Part shown: positions 42,820 to 51,985 of the stretch, piece after piece
Layout: each line of letters starts with the position of its first letter
How positions within the stretch are numbered: the stretch's first letter is position 1
From: Flavobacterium sp. SH_e
GTDB taxonomy: Bacteria > Bacteroidota > Bacteroidia > Flavobacteriales > Flavobacteriaceae
NCBI RefSeq assembly: GCF_025717045.1
Contig: NZ_JAOVZN010000002.1
Location: forward strand, 242,030-306,029
Direction of reading: 5' to 3'
Length of the DNA stretch: 64,000 nt
Made by a program: the position numbers and the translations under genes
Notes under the pieces: model-generated
Told to the model about the DNA's origin: nothing
The model's input: the letters and a program-made list of their open reading frames with translations, nothing else
Databases searched by the model: none

Positions 42820-43587
42820 CTATTTACTGTTTTTCTTTATAATTTCTTGAGCTAAATGAATATAGTTTACTGCACCTTTGCTTGTTGCATCATAATTAAT
42901 GATACTTTCACCAAAACTTGGAGCTTCACTTAATTTGACATTTCGCTGAATTACGGTATCAAAAACCATATCGTTAAAGTGTTTTTGAACCTCTTCTACA
43001 ACCTGATTAGATAAACGTAATCTTGAATCGTACATTGTTAATAATAAACCTTCAATGTCAAGATCTGGGTTGTGGATTTTCTGAATACTTTTAATAGTGT
43101 TCAACAATTTTCCCAATCCCTCAAGTGCAAAATACTCGCACTGAATAGGAATAACTACAGAATCAGACGCTGTTAAAGCATTCAATGTTAACAAACCTAG
43201 AGAAGGTGCACAGTCGATAATGATATAATCATATTCTTGTTTTGCCTCTTCTAATGCTTTTTTAAGCATATACTCGCGGTTTTCTTTGTCAACCAATTCA
43301 ATTTCGATAGCAACAAGGTCAATGTGAGCAGGTATCACGTCAACATTTGGAGCTGTACATTTTAAAACGGCTTCTTTTGGTGTTACAGTATGCTCAAGAA
43401 TTTGGTAAGTTCCAGTTTCAACTGTTTCTACGTCAATTCCAAGGCCAGATGTAGCATTGGCTTGAGGATCAGCATCGATCAATAATACTTTTTTTTCTAA
43501 AACACCTAATGCGGCAGCTAGATTAACTGATGTAGTAGTCTTTCCAACGCCTCCTTTTTGATTAGCAATAGCAATGATTTTGCCCAT
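42820..43587 (-). CDS. parA: Chromosome partitioning ATPase ParA (Soj type)
   Basis: This 255-residue ATPase has a deviant Walker A motif near the N-terminus (NQKGGVGKTTTSVNLA), the switch I region LLIDADPQANATSGLG, Walker B in DYIIIDCAPSLG and the late segment LTMYDSRLRLSNQVV. It lacks the N-terminal HTH of plasmid type Ia proteins, so it is the chromosomal short form. It is the first gene of parA-parB-DUF5683-dapB-lepB. The region upstream (43588-43807) is AT-rich with no other feature recognised. Confidence 0.96.
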   Translation of the reverse strand: MGKIIAIANQKGGVGKTTTSVNLAAALGVLEKKVLLIDADPQANATSGLGIDVETVETGTYQILEHTVTPKEAVLKCTAPNVDVIPAHIDLVAIEIELVDKENREYMLKKALEEAKQEYDYIIIDCAPSLGLLTLNALTASDSVVIPIQCEYFALEGLGKLLNTIKSIQKIHNPDLDIEGLLLTMYDSRLRLSNQVVEEVQKHFNDMVFDTVIQRNVKLSEAPSFGESIINYDATSKGAVNYIHLAQEIIKKNSK

Positions 43588-43807
43588 TTATTTTCTGAAT
43601 TTTGAACCGTAAAAATACAATTATTTATGGTTTTTGAAAATCTATTTTGTTAACATTTATGAAACTTTGCTTAATCGGGGTTTCATGGGTGTTTGCTAGA
43701 AAATAATTTTAGTTATGAATAAAATTATTAGCAATATTTTGACGAATTTTGGTGAGGTTCTTTCAATAAAATGACAAGAATCGAATTTTATTTTGAAGAA
43801 AAAGGTG

Positions 43808-44212
43808 TTATTTTAAAATTTCGATGGTGACATAAACTAAACCGCTTTTTTTATTTGAGGCGATGTTCATAAATGCCTTTTTGCTAAGATCAATTTCTCT
43901 TCCTTTAATAAAAGGACCTCTGTCTGTAATCTCTACAATTACAAATTTCTTATTTATTTCGTTTGTGACTTTTAATATTGTACCAAAAGGAAATTTTTTA
44001 TGTGCTGCGGTAAAATCATTGTTATTAAATCTTTTGCCACTTGCCGTTTTTCTTCCGTTAAATTTATCATGATAATAAGAAGCGTGGGCATTTTTCTTGT
44101 ATAATACGCTTTCTTTTGCTGCTGAGCATGAATCGATAGAAGTGATGTTCTTTTCTTGCGCGATTATGATATCAGAAAAAACTAAGACAGTAAGCAATAA
44201 AAACTTTTTCAT
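43808..44212 (-). CDS. RlpA-like double-psi beta-barrel protein
   Basis: This 134-residue secreted protein has a signal peptide (about 1-18) and one DPBB domain (about 42-134). The domain motifs [33 protein letters not shown] and [18 protein letters not shown] match septal lytic transglycosylase RlpA. It has no SPOR domain and no lipobox Cys, so it is shorter than E. coli RlpA. Activity on peptidoglycan is plausible; the family His/Asp residues are present. Confidence 0.88.
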   Translation of the reverse strand: MKKFLLLTVLVFSDIIIAQEKNITSIDSCSAAKESVLYKKNAHASYYHDKFNGRKTASGKRFNNNDFTAAHKKFPFGTILKVTNEINKKFVIVEITDRGPFIKGREIDLSKKAFMNIASNKKSGLVYVTIEILK

Positions 44213-44430
44213 TTTATTTTCCTTTTCGATTAAACTGGCAAAAGAAAGTTATTGAAGAAAAGTGAGCCTCTTCAAAAAGGTTTATTTGTGTTATTATAGG
44301 ACAAAATACAGACTTTGTATAGTTTTTGATAAGAAATATGTCAAGACACGGGTTGAAGATTATTGCTATTTTGGGCTTTCTAAAAACTACAGCAATTACA
44401 TACTATCAAACCACAAAAACGAACATTTTT

Positions 44431-46602
44431 ATGATTAAAAAAGTAAACTCAATGCTTCTAACATTCGTGTCATTGTTTATGCTCTCAAGCTTTGTTTCTC
44501 CGAATTCGCTTATTGAAATGAAACATGAAAACAAGATCGAGCGAAAAATTATTTATAACAAGAAAAAACACAGTATAACATTATCTTGGTCGGCTTTTGG
44601 TTCTTCTGGAAATTACACAATTACTAGAGGAGGCAGTCGTTTGGCAACAGAATTTGCACCAGTTGGTTCAACTTCTAAATTGACATTTACGGATAATAAA
44701 CCAAATACAGATAAATACGAGAACTATTATAAAATTACGCGTAACGACATAACAATAGTAATTTCGCTGGAAAATCAGATTTTTGGTGACAACCTATATT
44801 TATACGACAGAAAGTATGAAAAAGTTGAAACAGCTCGAAACGAAATTAATTCGCATTTTGGTGCAATTGGTTTAGGAGGAGCAAATGGCGAATGGACAAC
44901 AAAACGTCAGGCATACTATTTTAAAGCAAATGTCAACGGACAAACTTATGATGTTGGCGGATCAGGTTCCGCTTCTTCGGCGGAGGCTAATTCAATAGAA
45001 TTAGGATTTTATTCTCATATTGGGGGGTTGGGGAAAATGCCATCAGATGTTAAATTAGGTTCTATATTTACTAGGCCTCATCTTTCTGGTGGAGCAAATG
45101 CTACTTGTACATTTTGGCGTTCGGTAGAAAATGTAGAGGTAATGCGCGATTTTTCATGGACTGTTTCTCAATCAACTAGTGCTAGAAGGCTTCTGATTGA
45201 TAGCACTTCTAAATATATTTCTGATATTGGAGATACAAATTTTTGGGGAAGTGGCGGTTTTATTGCCGATACTCATTATGTATCTGACAGGCCAAACTGG
45301 GGCGGACAACAGCAATGGTATACTAGAAATACTGTTTTTCCTTCTGGTTCAGGATCAATGGGAGGTTCGTATAATATGGTTTGGCAAGGATGTCTTAATC
45401 CACCAAAAGCTGATGATGCTAATTCTCCAGTTTCTACAACTCCTATTATTAGAGAAAAACCTTTTCTGTTTATAGATAAAGATGGAGAATATAAAGTATT
45501 TGTTCCAGCTTGGCAAAAAGATCGATTAGGGAATTCTTGGACAGCAACGGATATGGGAAAAGGTAATATCCAAGATTTGGTTACAAGCTGGTATGTTGCC
45601 AAAGAAGGTGATACTGATGTAGAAATTAATGCCGCTTTAAAATCAGGTAAGAATATATTTTTTACGCCTGGACATTATTCGTTGAATGCACCTATACAAG
45701 TAAATAGAAAAGAGGCTATTCTTCTTGGTGCCGGAATTGCTTCGGTAACTTTAGAGCCAACTGAAAAAAACACTTGGGGTTGTATTTATGCTGATGATAA
45801 AGACGGAATAATCATTGCAGGACTTCTAATGGATTCGCTAAATAGTACAACTTATCAAGTTAGAATTGGCAATGAAGAAGCAAATGCAGATCATGCTGCA
45901 GATCCTATTTTGCTTAGTGATATAACTTGCCGTGTAGGTGGGGTCCAGTCAAAAAATATCCAGATACAAGCTTCAATGCAGATAAATAGTAATAATGTTG
46001 TGGGCGATCATTTCTGGTTGTGGCGTGCCGATCATGGTTCGCAAAAAGGTGGCGATGTACGATGGACAAGAGACAGATGTAAAAACGGACTTATAGTTGC
46101 TGGAGATGATGTTACACTTTATGGATTATTTGTTGAACATTATCAAGAATATGAAGTAGTGTGGTTAGGAGAACGCGGCAGAACATATTTCTTTCAGAAT
46201 GAACCTCCATACGATGCGCCAAATCAATCGAGCTGGAGCAGTCAAGGAGGTAAAGTTGATGGTTACGCGGCTTTTAAAGTGGCGAATACTGTAAAAGAGC
46301 ATCAAAGTATTGGAATGGGTTCTTATGCAGTTTTTACTGGGACAGACGGAAATGTAAATAAGAAAAACGGTTTTGAAATACCTAATAGCCCAAATGTAAA
46401 ATTGGAGAAAATGTGCATTACTCGTTTTGCTGGTCCAGGGAATATTCAAAATGTTGTAAATAGTATTGGAGGAAGCACGGCAACTGGAGCAAAACGTGTG
46501 GCATTATATAATAATAGTGAAGGAACACAGCCTTTTGATGAGGAGTTTATTTTACTGAAAGGTGAATCTTATCCTGCTTATATAAGTATGGAAAATAAAT
46601 GA
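44431..46602 (+). CDS. Secreted parallel beta-helix protein (pectate-lyase-like fold)
   Basis: From the ATG at 44431 the product is 723 residues, starting with a signal peptide (MIKKVNSMLLTFVSLFML). An Ig/FN3-like segment (about 45-120) comes first, then a Gly/Ser-rich beta region. The C-terminal half resembles proteins often annotated in actinomycetes as 'coagulation factor 5/8 type' or adenylyl-cyclase-like: INAALKSGKNIFFTPGHYSL, DHFWLWRADHGSQKGGDV, then GDDVTLYGLFVEHYQEYEVV and YFFQNEPPYDAP. A polysaccharide-active enzyme is plausible but unproven. Longer readings from TTG 44326 or ATG 44338 exist; they add a second hydrophobic stretch and are less likely. No T9SS tail is seen. Confidence 0.75.
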   Translation: MIKKVNSMLLTFVSLFMLSSFVSPNSLIEMKHENKIERKIIYNKKKHSITLSWSAFGSSGNYTITRGGSRLATEFAPVGSTSKLTFTDNKPNTDKYENYYKITRNDITIVISLENQIFGDNLYLYDRKYEKVETARNEINSHFGAIGLGGANGEWTTKRQAYYFKANVNGQTYDVGGSGSASSAEANSIELGFYSHIGGLGKMPSDVKLGSIFTRPHLSGGANATCTFWRSVENVEVMRDFSWTVSQSTSARRLLIDSTSKYISDIGDTNFWGSGGFIADTHYVSDRPNWGGQQQWYTRNTVFPSGSGSMGGSYNMVWQGCLNPPKADDANSPVSTTPIIREKPFLFIDKDGEYKVFVPAWQKDRLGNSWTATDMGKGNIQDLVTSWYVAKEGDTDVEINAALKSGKNIFFTPGHYSLNAPIQVNRKEAILLGAGIASVTLEPTEKNTWGCIYADDKDGIIIAGLLMDSLNSTTYQVRIGNEEANADHAADPILLSDITCRVGGVQSKNIQIQASMQINSNNVVGDHFWLWRADHGSQKGGDVRWTRDRCKNGLIVAGDDVTLYGLFVEHYQEYEVVWLGERGRTYFFQNEPPYDAPNQSSWSSQGGKVDGYAAFKVANTVKEHQSIGMGSYAVFTGTDGNVNKKNGFEIPNSPNVKLEKMCITRFAGPGNIQNVVNSIGGSTATGAKRVALYNNSEGTQPFDEEFILLKGESYPAYISMENK

Positions 46603-46610
46603 ATAGAAAA

Positions 46611-46668
46611 TATGTTTAAAAAAAACCTCTAAAAATCAATTGATTTTTAGAGGTTTTTTTTAAACATA
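46611..46668. terminator. 58-bp perfect palindrome acting as bidirectional terminator
   Basis: Both halves (46611-46639 and 46640-46668) are exactly complementary, centred on CAATTG. The stem contains AACCTCTAAAAATC, with eight A on one side and eight T on the other. It follows the beta-helix gene by 8 bp and lies 123 bp from the tRNA. Confidence 0.85.
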
Positions 46669-46751
46669 GCCCATGGTTTCAACCACGTGTTATGTTTGTC
46701 AATTGGGATGTTACAATCTTTCTGTTTTAAGATTTTGTATTTCAGTTTATT

Positions 46752-46790
46752 GCAAAAAAAAAGTCTTTTCAAGTAAATGAAAAGACTTTT
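46752..46790 (-). terminator. Terminator of tRNA-Pro
   Basis: On the minus strand AAAAGTCTTTTC pairs with GAAAAGACTTTT (arms 46759-46770 and 46779-46790), followed by a long T-run. It begins one base after the tRNA. Confidence 0.85.
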
Positions 46791-46791
46791 G

Positions 46792-46866
46792 TCGGGGTGG
46801 CAGGATTCGAACCTGCGGCCTCCTGCTCCCAAAGCAGGCGCGATAACCGGGCTACGCTACACCCCG
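46792..46866 (-). tRNA. tRNA-Pro (anticodon TGG)
   Basis: The minus-strand sequence folds as a cloverleaf. The acceptor stem pairs CGGGGTG with CACCCCG. The anticodon stem CCTGC/GCAGG carries the loop TTTGGGA with anticodon TGG, and the T-arm contains GGTTCGAATCC. CCA is not encoded. A terminator follows immediately. A minus-strand open frame at 46647-46832 overlaps it and is not a gene. Confidence 0.96.
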
Positions 46867-47010
46867 AAGATGTTTTGCTGTACTGCCCGAAAGCGGATGC
46901 AAAGATATAAATAAATTTGATTTGTAAAAGGAAAAATCGAAAATAAATAAAACTTATTTTGAGATAGCTATTTCAGATTTAATTTCGACGTTATTTTTTA
47001 TAATAAAGTT

Positions 47011-47018
47011 TACATTTG
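47011..47018 (+). promoter_or_regulatory. -7 box TACATTTG of trxB
   Basis: TACATTTG ends 21 bp before the ATG at 47040. An in-frame TTG at 47016 lies inside this box and is therefore rejected as a start codon. Confidence 0.5.
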
Positions 47019-47039
47019 CAACTCAAAAAAACTATTACT

Positions 47040-47987
47040 ATGTCAAATACAATCGAAAAAATTAAATGCCTTATTATAGGTTCTGGCCCTGCGGGTTATA
47101 CTGCGGCAATTTATGCAGCTAGAGCTAATATGAATCCAGTACTATATCAAGGAATGCAACCTGGCGGTCAATTGACGACTACTAATGAGGTTGAAAACTT
47201 TCCGGGTTATGTTGATGGAGTAACAGGACCTGAAATGATGATTCAATTACAAGAACAAGCAAAACGTTTTGGTGCTGATATTCGTGATGGCTGGGCAACA
47301 AAAGTTGATTTTTCTGGAGATGTTCATAAAGTTTGGATTAACGATACAATCGAATTGCACTGTGAAACTGTAATTATTTCTACAGGTGCTTCGGCTAAAT
47401 ATTTAGGATTACCATCAGAACAACATTACTTAAATATGGGTGGTGGAGTTTCTGCTTGTGCTGTGTGCGACGGATTCTTCTACAGAAACCAAGATGTTGT
47501 TATTGTTGGAGCGGGAGATTCTGCTTGTGAAGAAGCGCATTACTTATCTAAACTTTGTAAAAAGGTAACAATGCTGGTAAGAAGCGAAAAATTTAGAGCT
47601 TCTAAAATTATGGAAGAGCGTGTTCGTAAAACGGAGAACATTGAAATTTTGATGAATCACGACACTGTTGAAGTTCTTGGAGATAACAATGTAGTTCATG
47701 CCATTAAAGCTTTAAACAAAACAACTGGTGAAGTTGTTGAAATTCCTGCAACTGGTTTCTTCGTAGCAATTGGCCACAAACCAAACACAGATATTTTTAA
47801 AGATTACATTACACTTGATGAAACTGGTTATATAGTAAATACTCCAGGAACATCTAAAACAAATGTAGAAGGTGTTTTTGTTGCTGGTGATGCTGCAGAT
47901 CATGTATATCGTCAGGCAATTACTGCTGCAGGTACAGGATGTATGGCAGCATTAGATGCTGAAAGATATTTAGCTTCTAAAGAATAA
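47040..47987 (+). CDS. trxB: Thioredoxin-disulfide reductase
   Basis: This NADPH-dependent flavoenzyme (315 residues from the ATG at 47040) reduces thioredoxin. It has the FAD motif IIGSGPAGYTAAIYAARA, the redox-active pair CAVC (in SACAVCDGFFY), the NADPH-binding motif IVGAGDSACEEAHYL and the C-terminal VFVAGDAADHVYRQAITAAG. Length is normal. It is a single gene, with a terminator shared with the converging head-GIN gene. Confidence 0.96.
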   Translation: MSNTIEKIKCLIIGSGPAGYTAAIYAARANMNPVLYQGMQPGGQLTTTNEVENFPGYVDGVTGPEMMIQLQEQAKRFGADIRDGWATKVDFSGDVHKVWINDTIELHCETVIISTGASAKYLGLPSEQHYLNMGGGVSACAVCDGFFYRNQDVVIVGAGDSACEEAHYLSKLCKKVTMLVRSEKFRASKIMEERVRKTENIEILMNHDTVEVLGDNNVVHAIKALNKTTGEVVEIPATGFFVAIGHKPNTDIFKDYITLDETGYIVNTPGTSKTNVEGVFVAGDAADHVYRQAITAAGTGCMAALDAERYLASKE

Positions 47988-48001
47988 GTTTTTTAGTTTT
48001 A

Positions 48002-48125
48002 GGTTTCAGGTTTTCTTTGTTTCAAGTTTACTTGAATCTGTAAAACAGCAATAAAAAATCCCAGTCTAAATTTTAGACTGGGATTTTCTTTTATAATTAA
48101 CGCCTCTAATTTCAAACCTGAAACC
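48002..48125. repeat. Inverted pair of the GGTTTCAGGTTT word around a terminator
   Basis: GGTTTCAGGTTT (48002-48013) and AAACCTGAAACC (48114-48125) are exact complements and flank a terminator hairpin at 48055-48087. The same word forms the inverted repeat at 38925-38979, so it is repeated within the window. Confidence 0.6.
48055..48087. terminator. Bidirectional terminator between trxB and the head-GIN operon
   Basis: AAAATCCCAGTCTAAA (48055-48070) pairs with TTTAGACTGGGATTTT (48072-48087), with A and T runs on both sides. Confidence 0.85.
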
Positions 48126-48138
48126 AGAAACAAAAAAA

Positions 48139-48972
48139 TTACTTAACCTTTTTAAACAACTTTGCTTCTTCAGAAAAGCGAGTAAGCTGTATTGCAGGAC
48201 TTCCAAAAAGAGAAATTTCTGCTTTATCACCCACAGCTAGCGAAAGTGTTGTTTCGGCAAAAATACTTCCTACTGCATTACTTTCAGCAGTAACATTCGC
48301 ATCTTTCAAAGTAAATTTTACTCCAGTAAATGTTGAGTTATTGTCTAATCTAATAGTTGCTTTTTCTGCAATGCCTTCAACAGCGGCGCTTGCTTTTTGG
48401 TACAAATCACATTTGAATTTTATGGCAGAAACCAATGTTTTCACAACAGCATTTTTACTCAATTGTAAAGTTCCTTCTTCAGCTTTTAAATTCAATTCTG
48501 TTCTAGTTTTATCATCAGCAATTAAAGTGAATTTTTTCGAATTTACGTTTAAGTATAATTTAGAAAAGTCAAGAGGATTCATTGTGATATCATCCAATTG
48601 TAATTCCTGAATCGCATAAACAATAGCTTCATTTTTAGTGATTACTTTATTTAATGACTTAGTGTAAGTAACCTTAACGGTTAGTTTCTTAAAAATAGTC
48701 GATTCTTTATTGGTATATAATCGAAGGGTTTTTTCTCTTAAATCCATTCCAACAATATCATGCAAGTTATCATCGGCTTCAATTTTAATTTCATTTTTCT
48801 CTCCTTGTTCTAGATAAACTTCAAGATTATCATCGACTTCAAGGGCGTCAAAACTGCCAACTTCCTTTACAGAAGTAGTTACAATTTTAGAACCTTTAAT
48901 TTTTTCTCTTTTTTGTGCAAAAGTGAATGCTGTAACAAATAATAATAGGAGCAGCGCTGTACTTTTTTTCAT
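48139..48972 (-). CDS. Head-GIN (DUF2807-like) secreted protein
   Basis: The start at 48972 gives 277 residues with a clean signal peptide (MKKSTALLLLLFVTAFTFAQ); the longer reading from 49011 adds 13 residues before it. The mature part has the DUF2807 head-GIN pattern: SFDALEVDDNLEVYLEQGEK, IKIEADDNLHDIV, then repeated beta strands of a right-handed helix (LNLKAEEGTLQLS, ATIRLDNNSTFTGV). It is the last gene of the PadR-PspC-GIN-GIN series, 84 bp after its paralogue. A surface or periplasmic structural role is assumed for the family. Confidence 0.85.
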   Translation of the reverse strand: MKKSTALLLLLFVTAFTFAQKREKIKGSKIVTTSVKEVGSFDALEVDDNLEVYLEQGEKNEIKIEADDNLHDIVGMDLREKTLRLYTNKESTIFKKLTVKVTYTKSLNKVITKNEAIVYAIQELQLDDITMNPLDFSKLYLNVNSKKFTLIADDKTRTELNLKAEEGTLQLSKNAVVKTLVSAIKFKCDLYQKASAAVEGIAEKATIRLDNNSTFTGVKFTLKDANVTAESNAVGSIFAETTLSLAVGDKAEISLFGSPAIQLTRFSEEAKLFKKVK

Positions 48973-49056
48973 TAATTCTAGATTTGATTTTGACAAATAT
49001 AAAAAAATCATCCACTTTTGATGAATGATTTCTTTTATATTTAACAGTTAAATCTT

Positions 49057-49791
49057 TTAGTTTTTGCTAATATTCCCTCCTGAGCTTTCAGATTTTTCAA
49101 TTTTCTTTGGCTCACCAGTGTAATTGATATTTCCTCCGCTTGAAGCTTCAGCTTTTAAACTTAAGATCGGATGTACTAAAACGGTTCCGCCACTAGAAGC
49201 ATCTGCGTGAATGTCATTTGCCATTAACTTATCAGCGTCAACACTTCCTCCGCTTGAAGCCGAAGTATTTAAACTTAAAGCTTTGCCTTCTATATTGACA
49301 GAACTTCCACTTCCAACGTCAATAGAAATTCTATCAGATTCTATGTTAACATTCATCGATGCTGCACTAGAGCTTTCTAAAGTTAAGTCTTCGCTTTCAA
49401 TAACTCCTTTAGTTTGTACAGATGATGCGCTAGAAGCTTCTATTTTATGAAGAACAGGCATTTTTACAGTTACCTTTTTAGATGTAATATTTCGCAAAGA
49501 ACTGTATTTACATTCGATAATAAGAGTTCCGTTTTCTACTTTAGTTACAATTTCCTTTTGAAGATTATCATCTGCTTCAACTTTAATTTCTACAGAATCT
49601 GATTGCTCAACAACCACATCGATTGCATTGCTTACAGAGATGTTAGTAAAATTTCCTTGAACAGTTCTTTTTTCTGTTGTAACATTACCACTTCCTTCAA
49701 TTGAATTCATGTTAAAATTACATGAGGCAAACAATAAAGCAGTGACAGCTGCAACTATAAATTTCGTAATATGAATGATTATTTTTATCAT
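49057..49791 (-). CDS. Head-GIN (DUF2807) lipoprotein
   Basis: This 244-residue protein has a lipobox (LLFASC, about residue 24), so it is probably a lipoprotein. The head-GIN core contains GNFTNISVSNAIDVVVEQSD and IKVEADDNLQKEIVTKV. The C-terminal half is a regular beta-helix with repeated SASSGG/SSGG turns (SASSGGSV, ASSGGTV, EASSGGNI, ESSGGNI). It begins 3 bp after the PspC gene, so it is co-transcribed with it. Function is unknown. Confidence 0.9.
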   Translation of the reverse strand: MIKIIIHITKFIVAAVTALLFASCNFNMNSIEGSGNVTTEKRTVQGNFTNISVSNAIDVVVEQSDSVEIKVEADDNLQKEIVTKVENGTLIIECKYSSLRNITSKKVTVKMPVLHKIEASSASSVQTKGVIESEDLTLESSSAASMNVNIESDRISIDVGSGSSVNIEGKALSLNTSASSGGSVDADKLMANDIHADASSGGTVLVHPILSLKAEASSGGNINYTGEPKKIEKSESSGGNISKN

Positions 49792-49794
49792 GGT

Positions 49795-51522
49795 TTAGTT
49801 AATTTTGATTATCACTCCGTTTTTATCTTCTGTTAGTTTTCCTTTAGTTTTTTTTCCGTTTAAAACTTCTTTTCCATTAATTTTAACCGAAACTTCATTT
49901 ATTGTGTCATTGGCAGTGGTGTCTATTACTTCTGCATCATCGTCATCGTTGTCGTTATCGTCTGCTGGGCAATTTAAACACTTAACTTTTGAACCAATAA
50001 CTTTATAACTGTAATCACCGTCATAATTTAGGTTAAAGAAATCATCGTCGTAATTAAAATAATCTCTAACAGAATTTTCAGGTTTAAATAATTGTCCTTC
50101 TGGAAGATATATGTAGATGTCAACTTCTTGTCCTCTAAATTTATTCTTCACATCTGTCAGAAAATAATTATCCAAAATTAAATGATTTCCTATAATCTCA
50201 AACTTATAATTAATTTTTTCTGCTCTTTTTTTAGCATTAGTAAAAGAGTTTCCTCTAGCACTTTTTTCTATCTGAATAAATGGAGCTGATTCGTCTGTAT
50301 GTAATACGTGTAAGCGTACATCATTAGAATAAATCAATTCGTTGTTTGCCGAATCTTGTACAAATTCAAACTCTCTGTAGTGATTTAAGCTTTTTGCGTA
50401 ATAGTCACTGTATTTGAACTTTACATATAATGTATCAGTTGGTTTGATTGCAAAGACTTTTTTCTCAATTACTTTATTATCGTGTGAAATTTCAGTTGCT
50501 TGTTTGATTCCGATACTTGCCAAAATTGCTATAGAAATAATCCAGATGGCTAAAAGTGTATATTTTGTAATATTTCCAATTGATTTTAAGTTTGGAGATA
50601 ACAGTTTAAATCCTAAAAGTGTTAAGAAGAAAAACGGAATTCCAACGGCAAAGAACATTAATAATCCAAATGACCAAAGCGGATATTCTGTAAAGTTTCC
50701 AGCTTCAATAAAATTCTGCCAAGGAAAATCTACAAAAATATTAGTTCCTAAAGTAAATACACCAATCAATAACATGATTAAGGTTGAAATCCCTGATATA
50801 ATTAGAATTACTCCTAAAAACTTAGCAAAGATTTTAAAAACCGTCATGATAAAGTCTCCAAATGAACTACTTATTCTCTCAGCTCCCGACTTTACCTGGT
50901 TTCCCATTTTGTCATAATCTGCATTTTTGAATTTATCAGAAAGTGAATCAATTTCTTCTCGAACTTTTTTTTCTATGTTCGAAATCGTTACTGGCTCTCC
51001 TGTCATTTCTAATTTTTCAGAAGTTGTAACCGCTTCAGGCGTTACAATCCATAGAACAAAATAAGCTAAAATTCCAGTTCCGAAACCAGCAAAAACGAAG
51101 ATCAAGAATATGATTTTAATCCAAACTGCTTCAATCCCAAAATAATGTCCTAAACCTGTCGCTACACCGCCAATCATACCATTTTCTTTGTCACGGTATA
51201 ATTTTTTGTGTTTTCTTGCATTGTAGTTGTTAAAAGATTGGTTAGGATTTTCTTCGTCTTCAATTCGGTAATCTTCTGGCTGACCCATTACCGCTATCAC
51301 TTCGTCAACATCTTTCAGTCCAACAACATGTTTCTCGCTTTTTTGTTTTTCTGTTAGTAATTCAGAAACACGCATTTCGATGTCTTTAATAATTTCATCC
51401 TGACCAGATGAGTTGTTAAGTGATCGTTTTATAGCGTCAAAGTAGCGTGATAATTTTAGGTATGCATCTTCATCGATGTGAAAAAACATCCCGCCTAAGT
51501 TAATATTTACTGTTTTGTTCAT
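49795..51522 (-). CDS. PspC-domain membrane protein
   Basis: This 575-residue protein has an N-terminal cytosolic part (about 1-105) with helix-rich sequence and DEVIAVMGQPEDYRIEDEE. The PspC domain follows (about 108-170: LYRDKENGMIGGVATGLGHY, then a membrane helix ending FVLWIVTPEA). Three further membrane helices lie between about 220 and 355, and a periplasmic beta-rich domain (about 365-575) contains an Asp-rich segment (DDNDNDDDD). PspC proteins take part in phage-shock-type envelope stress responses. It lies 3 bp after the PadR gene. Confidence 0.9.
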   Translation of the reverse strand: MNKTVNINLGGMFFHIDEDAYLKLSRYFDAIKRSLNNSSGQDEIIKDIEMRVSELLTEKQKSEKHVVGLKDVDEVIAVMGQPEDYRIEDEENPNQSFNNYNARKHKKLYRDKENGMIGGVATGLGHYFGIEAVWIKIIFLIFVFAGFGTGILAYFVLWIVTPEAVTTSEKLEMTGEPVTISNIEKKVREEIDSLSDKFKNADYDKMGNQVKSGAERISSSFGDFIMTVFKIFAKFLGVILIISGISTLIMLLIGVFTLGTNIFVDFPWQNFIEAGNFTEYPLWSFGLLMFFAVGIPFFFLTLLGFKLLSPNLKSIGNITKYTLLAIWIISIAILASIGIKQATEISHDNKVIEKKVFAIKPTDTLYVKFKYSDYYAKSLNHYREFEFVQDSANNELIYSNDVRLHVLHTDESAPFIQIEKSARGNSFTNAKKRAEKINYKFEIIGNHLILDNYFLTDVKNKFRGQEVDIYIYLPEGQLFKPENSVRDYFNYDDDFFNLNYDGDYSYKVIGSKVKCLNCPADDNDNDDDDAEVIDTTANDTINEVSVKINGKEVLNGKKTKGKLTEDKNGVIIKIN

Positions 51523-51525
51523 GAC

Positions 51526-51858
51526 TTATTGATTTTGATTGGTGATTAGATTTACGGCATCTGATAATTCTGTCCAAGTGCCGCTAAGTTCGTTTAAAAA
51601 AGTTTGTCCTATTTCGGTTAGTCCATAATATTTTCGTGGTGGCCCAGAAGTCGATTCTTCCCAGCGATAATTTAGCAAACCGTCATTTTTCAATCTAGTT
51701 AACAACGGGTAAACGGTTCCTTCTACAACTAGTAATTTTGCGTTTTTTAAAGTGTCTAATATTTCAGATGTATATGCGTCTTTTTCTTTTAATACAGATA
51801 AGATGCAAAACTCAAGAACACCTTTGCGCATCTGTGCTTTTGTGTTTTCAATGTTCAT
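51526..51858 (-). CDS. PadR-family transcriptional regulator
   Basis: This 110-residue protein has a PadR winged helix: LEFCILSVLKEKDAYTSEIL, LVVEGTVYPLLTRLKNDGLL and the wing WEESTSGPPRKYYGLTEIG, with a C-terminal dimer helix. PadR proteins are usually repressors. It is located 3 bp upstream of the PspC gene and 127 bp after the DUF4870 gene; a candidate operator lies upstream of DUF4870 at 52515-52535. Confidence 0.93.
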   Translation of the reverse strand: MNIENTKAQMRKGVLEFCILSVLKEKDAYTSEILDTLKNAKLLVVEGTVYPLLTRLKNDGLLNYRWEESTSGPPRKYYGLTEIGQTFLNELSGTWTELSDAVNLITNQNQ

Positions 51859-51898
51859 AATTTCATTTTGTTTTTTTTTGATTGAACAATTCGTTTTT

Positions 51899-51928
51899 TG
51901 ATTGATGATGATTGATTGATGATTGATT
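51899..51928. repeat. Short TGATTGATGATTGATT repeat tract
   Basis: About 30 bp consist of imperfect ATTGATG/ATTG units. The tract lies about 40 bp upstream of the PadR start, in its leader or promoter. Such a tract could change length by slippage, but no frame depends on it. Confidence 0.5.
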
Positions 51929-51985
51929 TCGAATTTATTCTGTTTGAACTCGTTCGTATAACCTATAACTTTTAACCTTTTTGTG

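Noticed and set aside
46647..46832. Minus-strand open frame of 61 codons
   Set aside because: It overlaps tRNA-Pro and its terminator; the apparent protein includes tRNA sequence.
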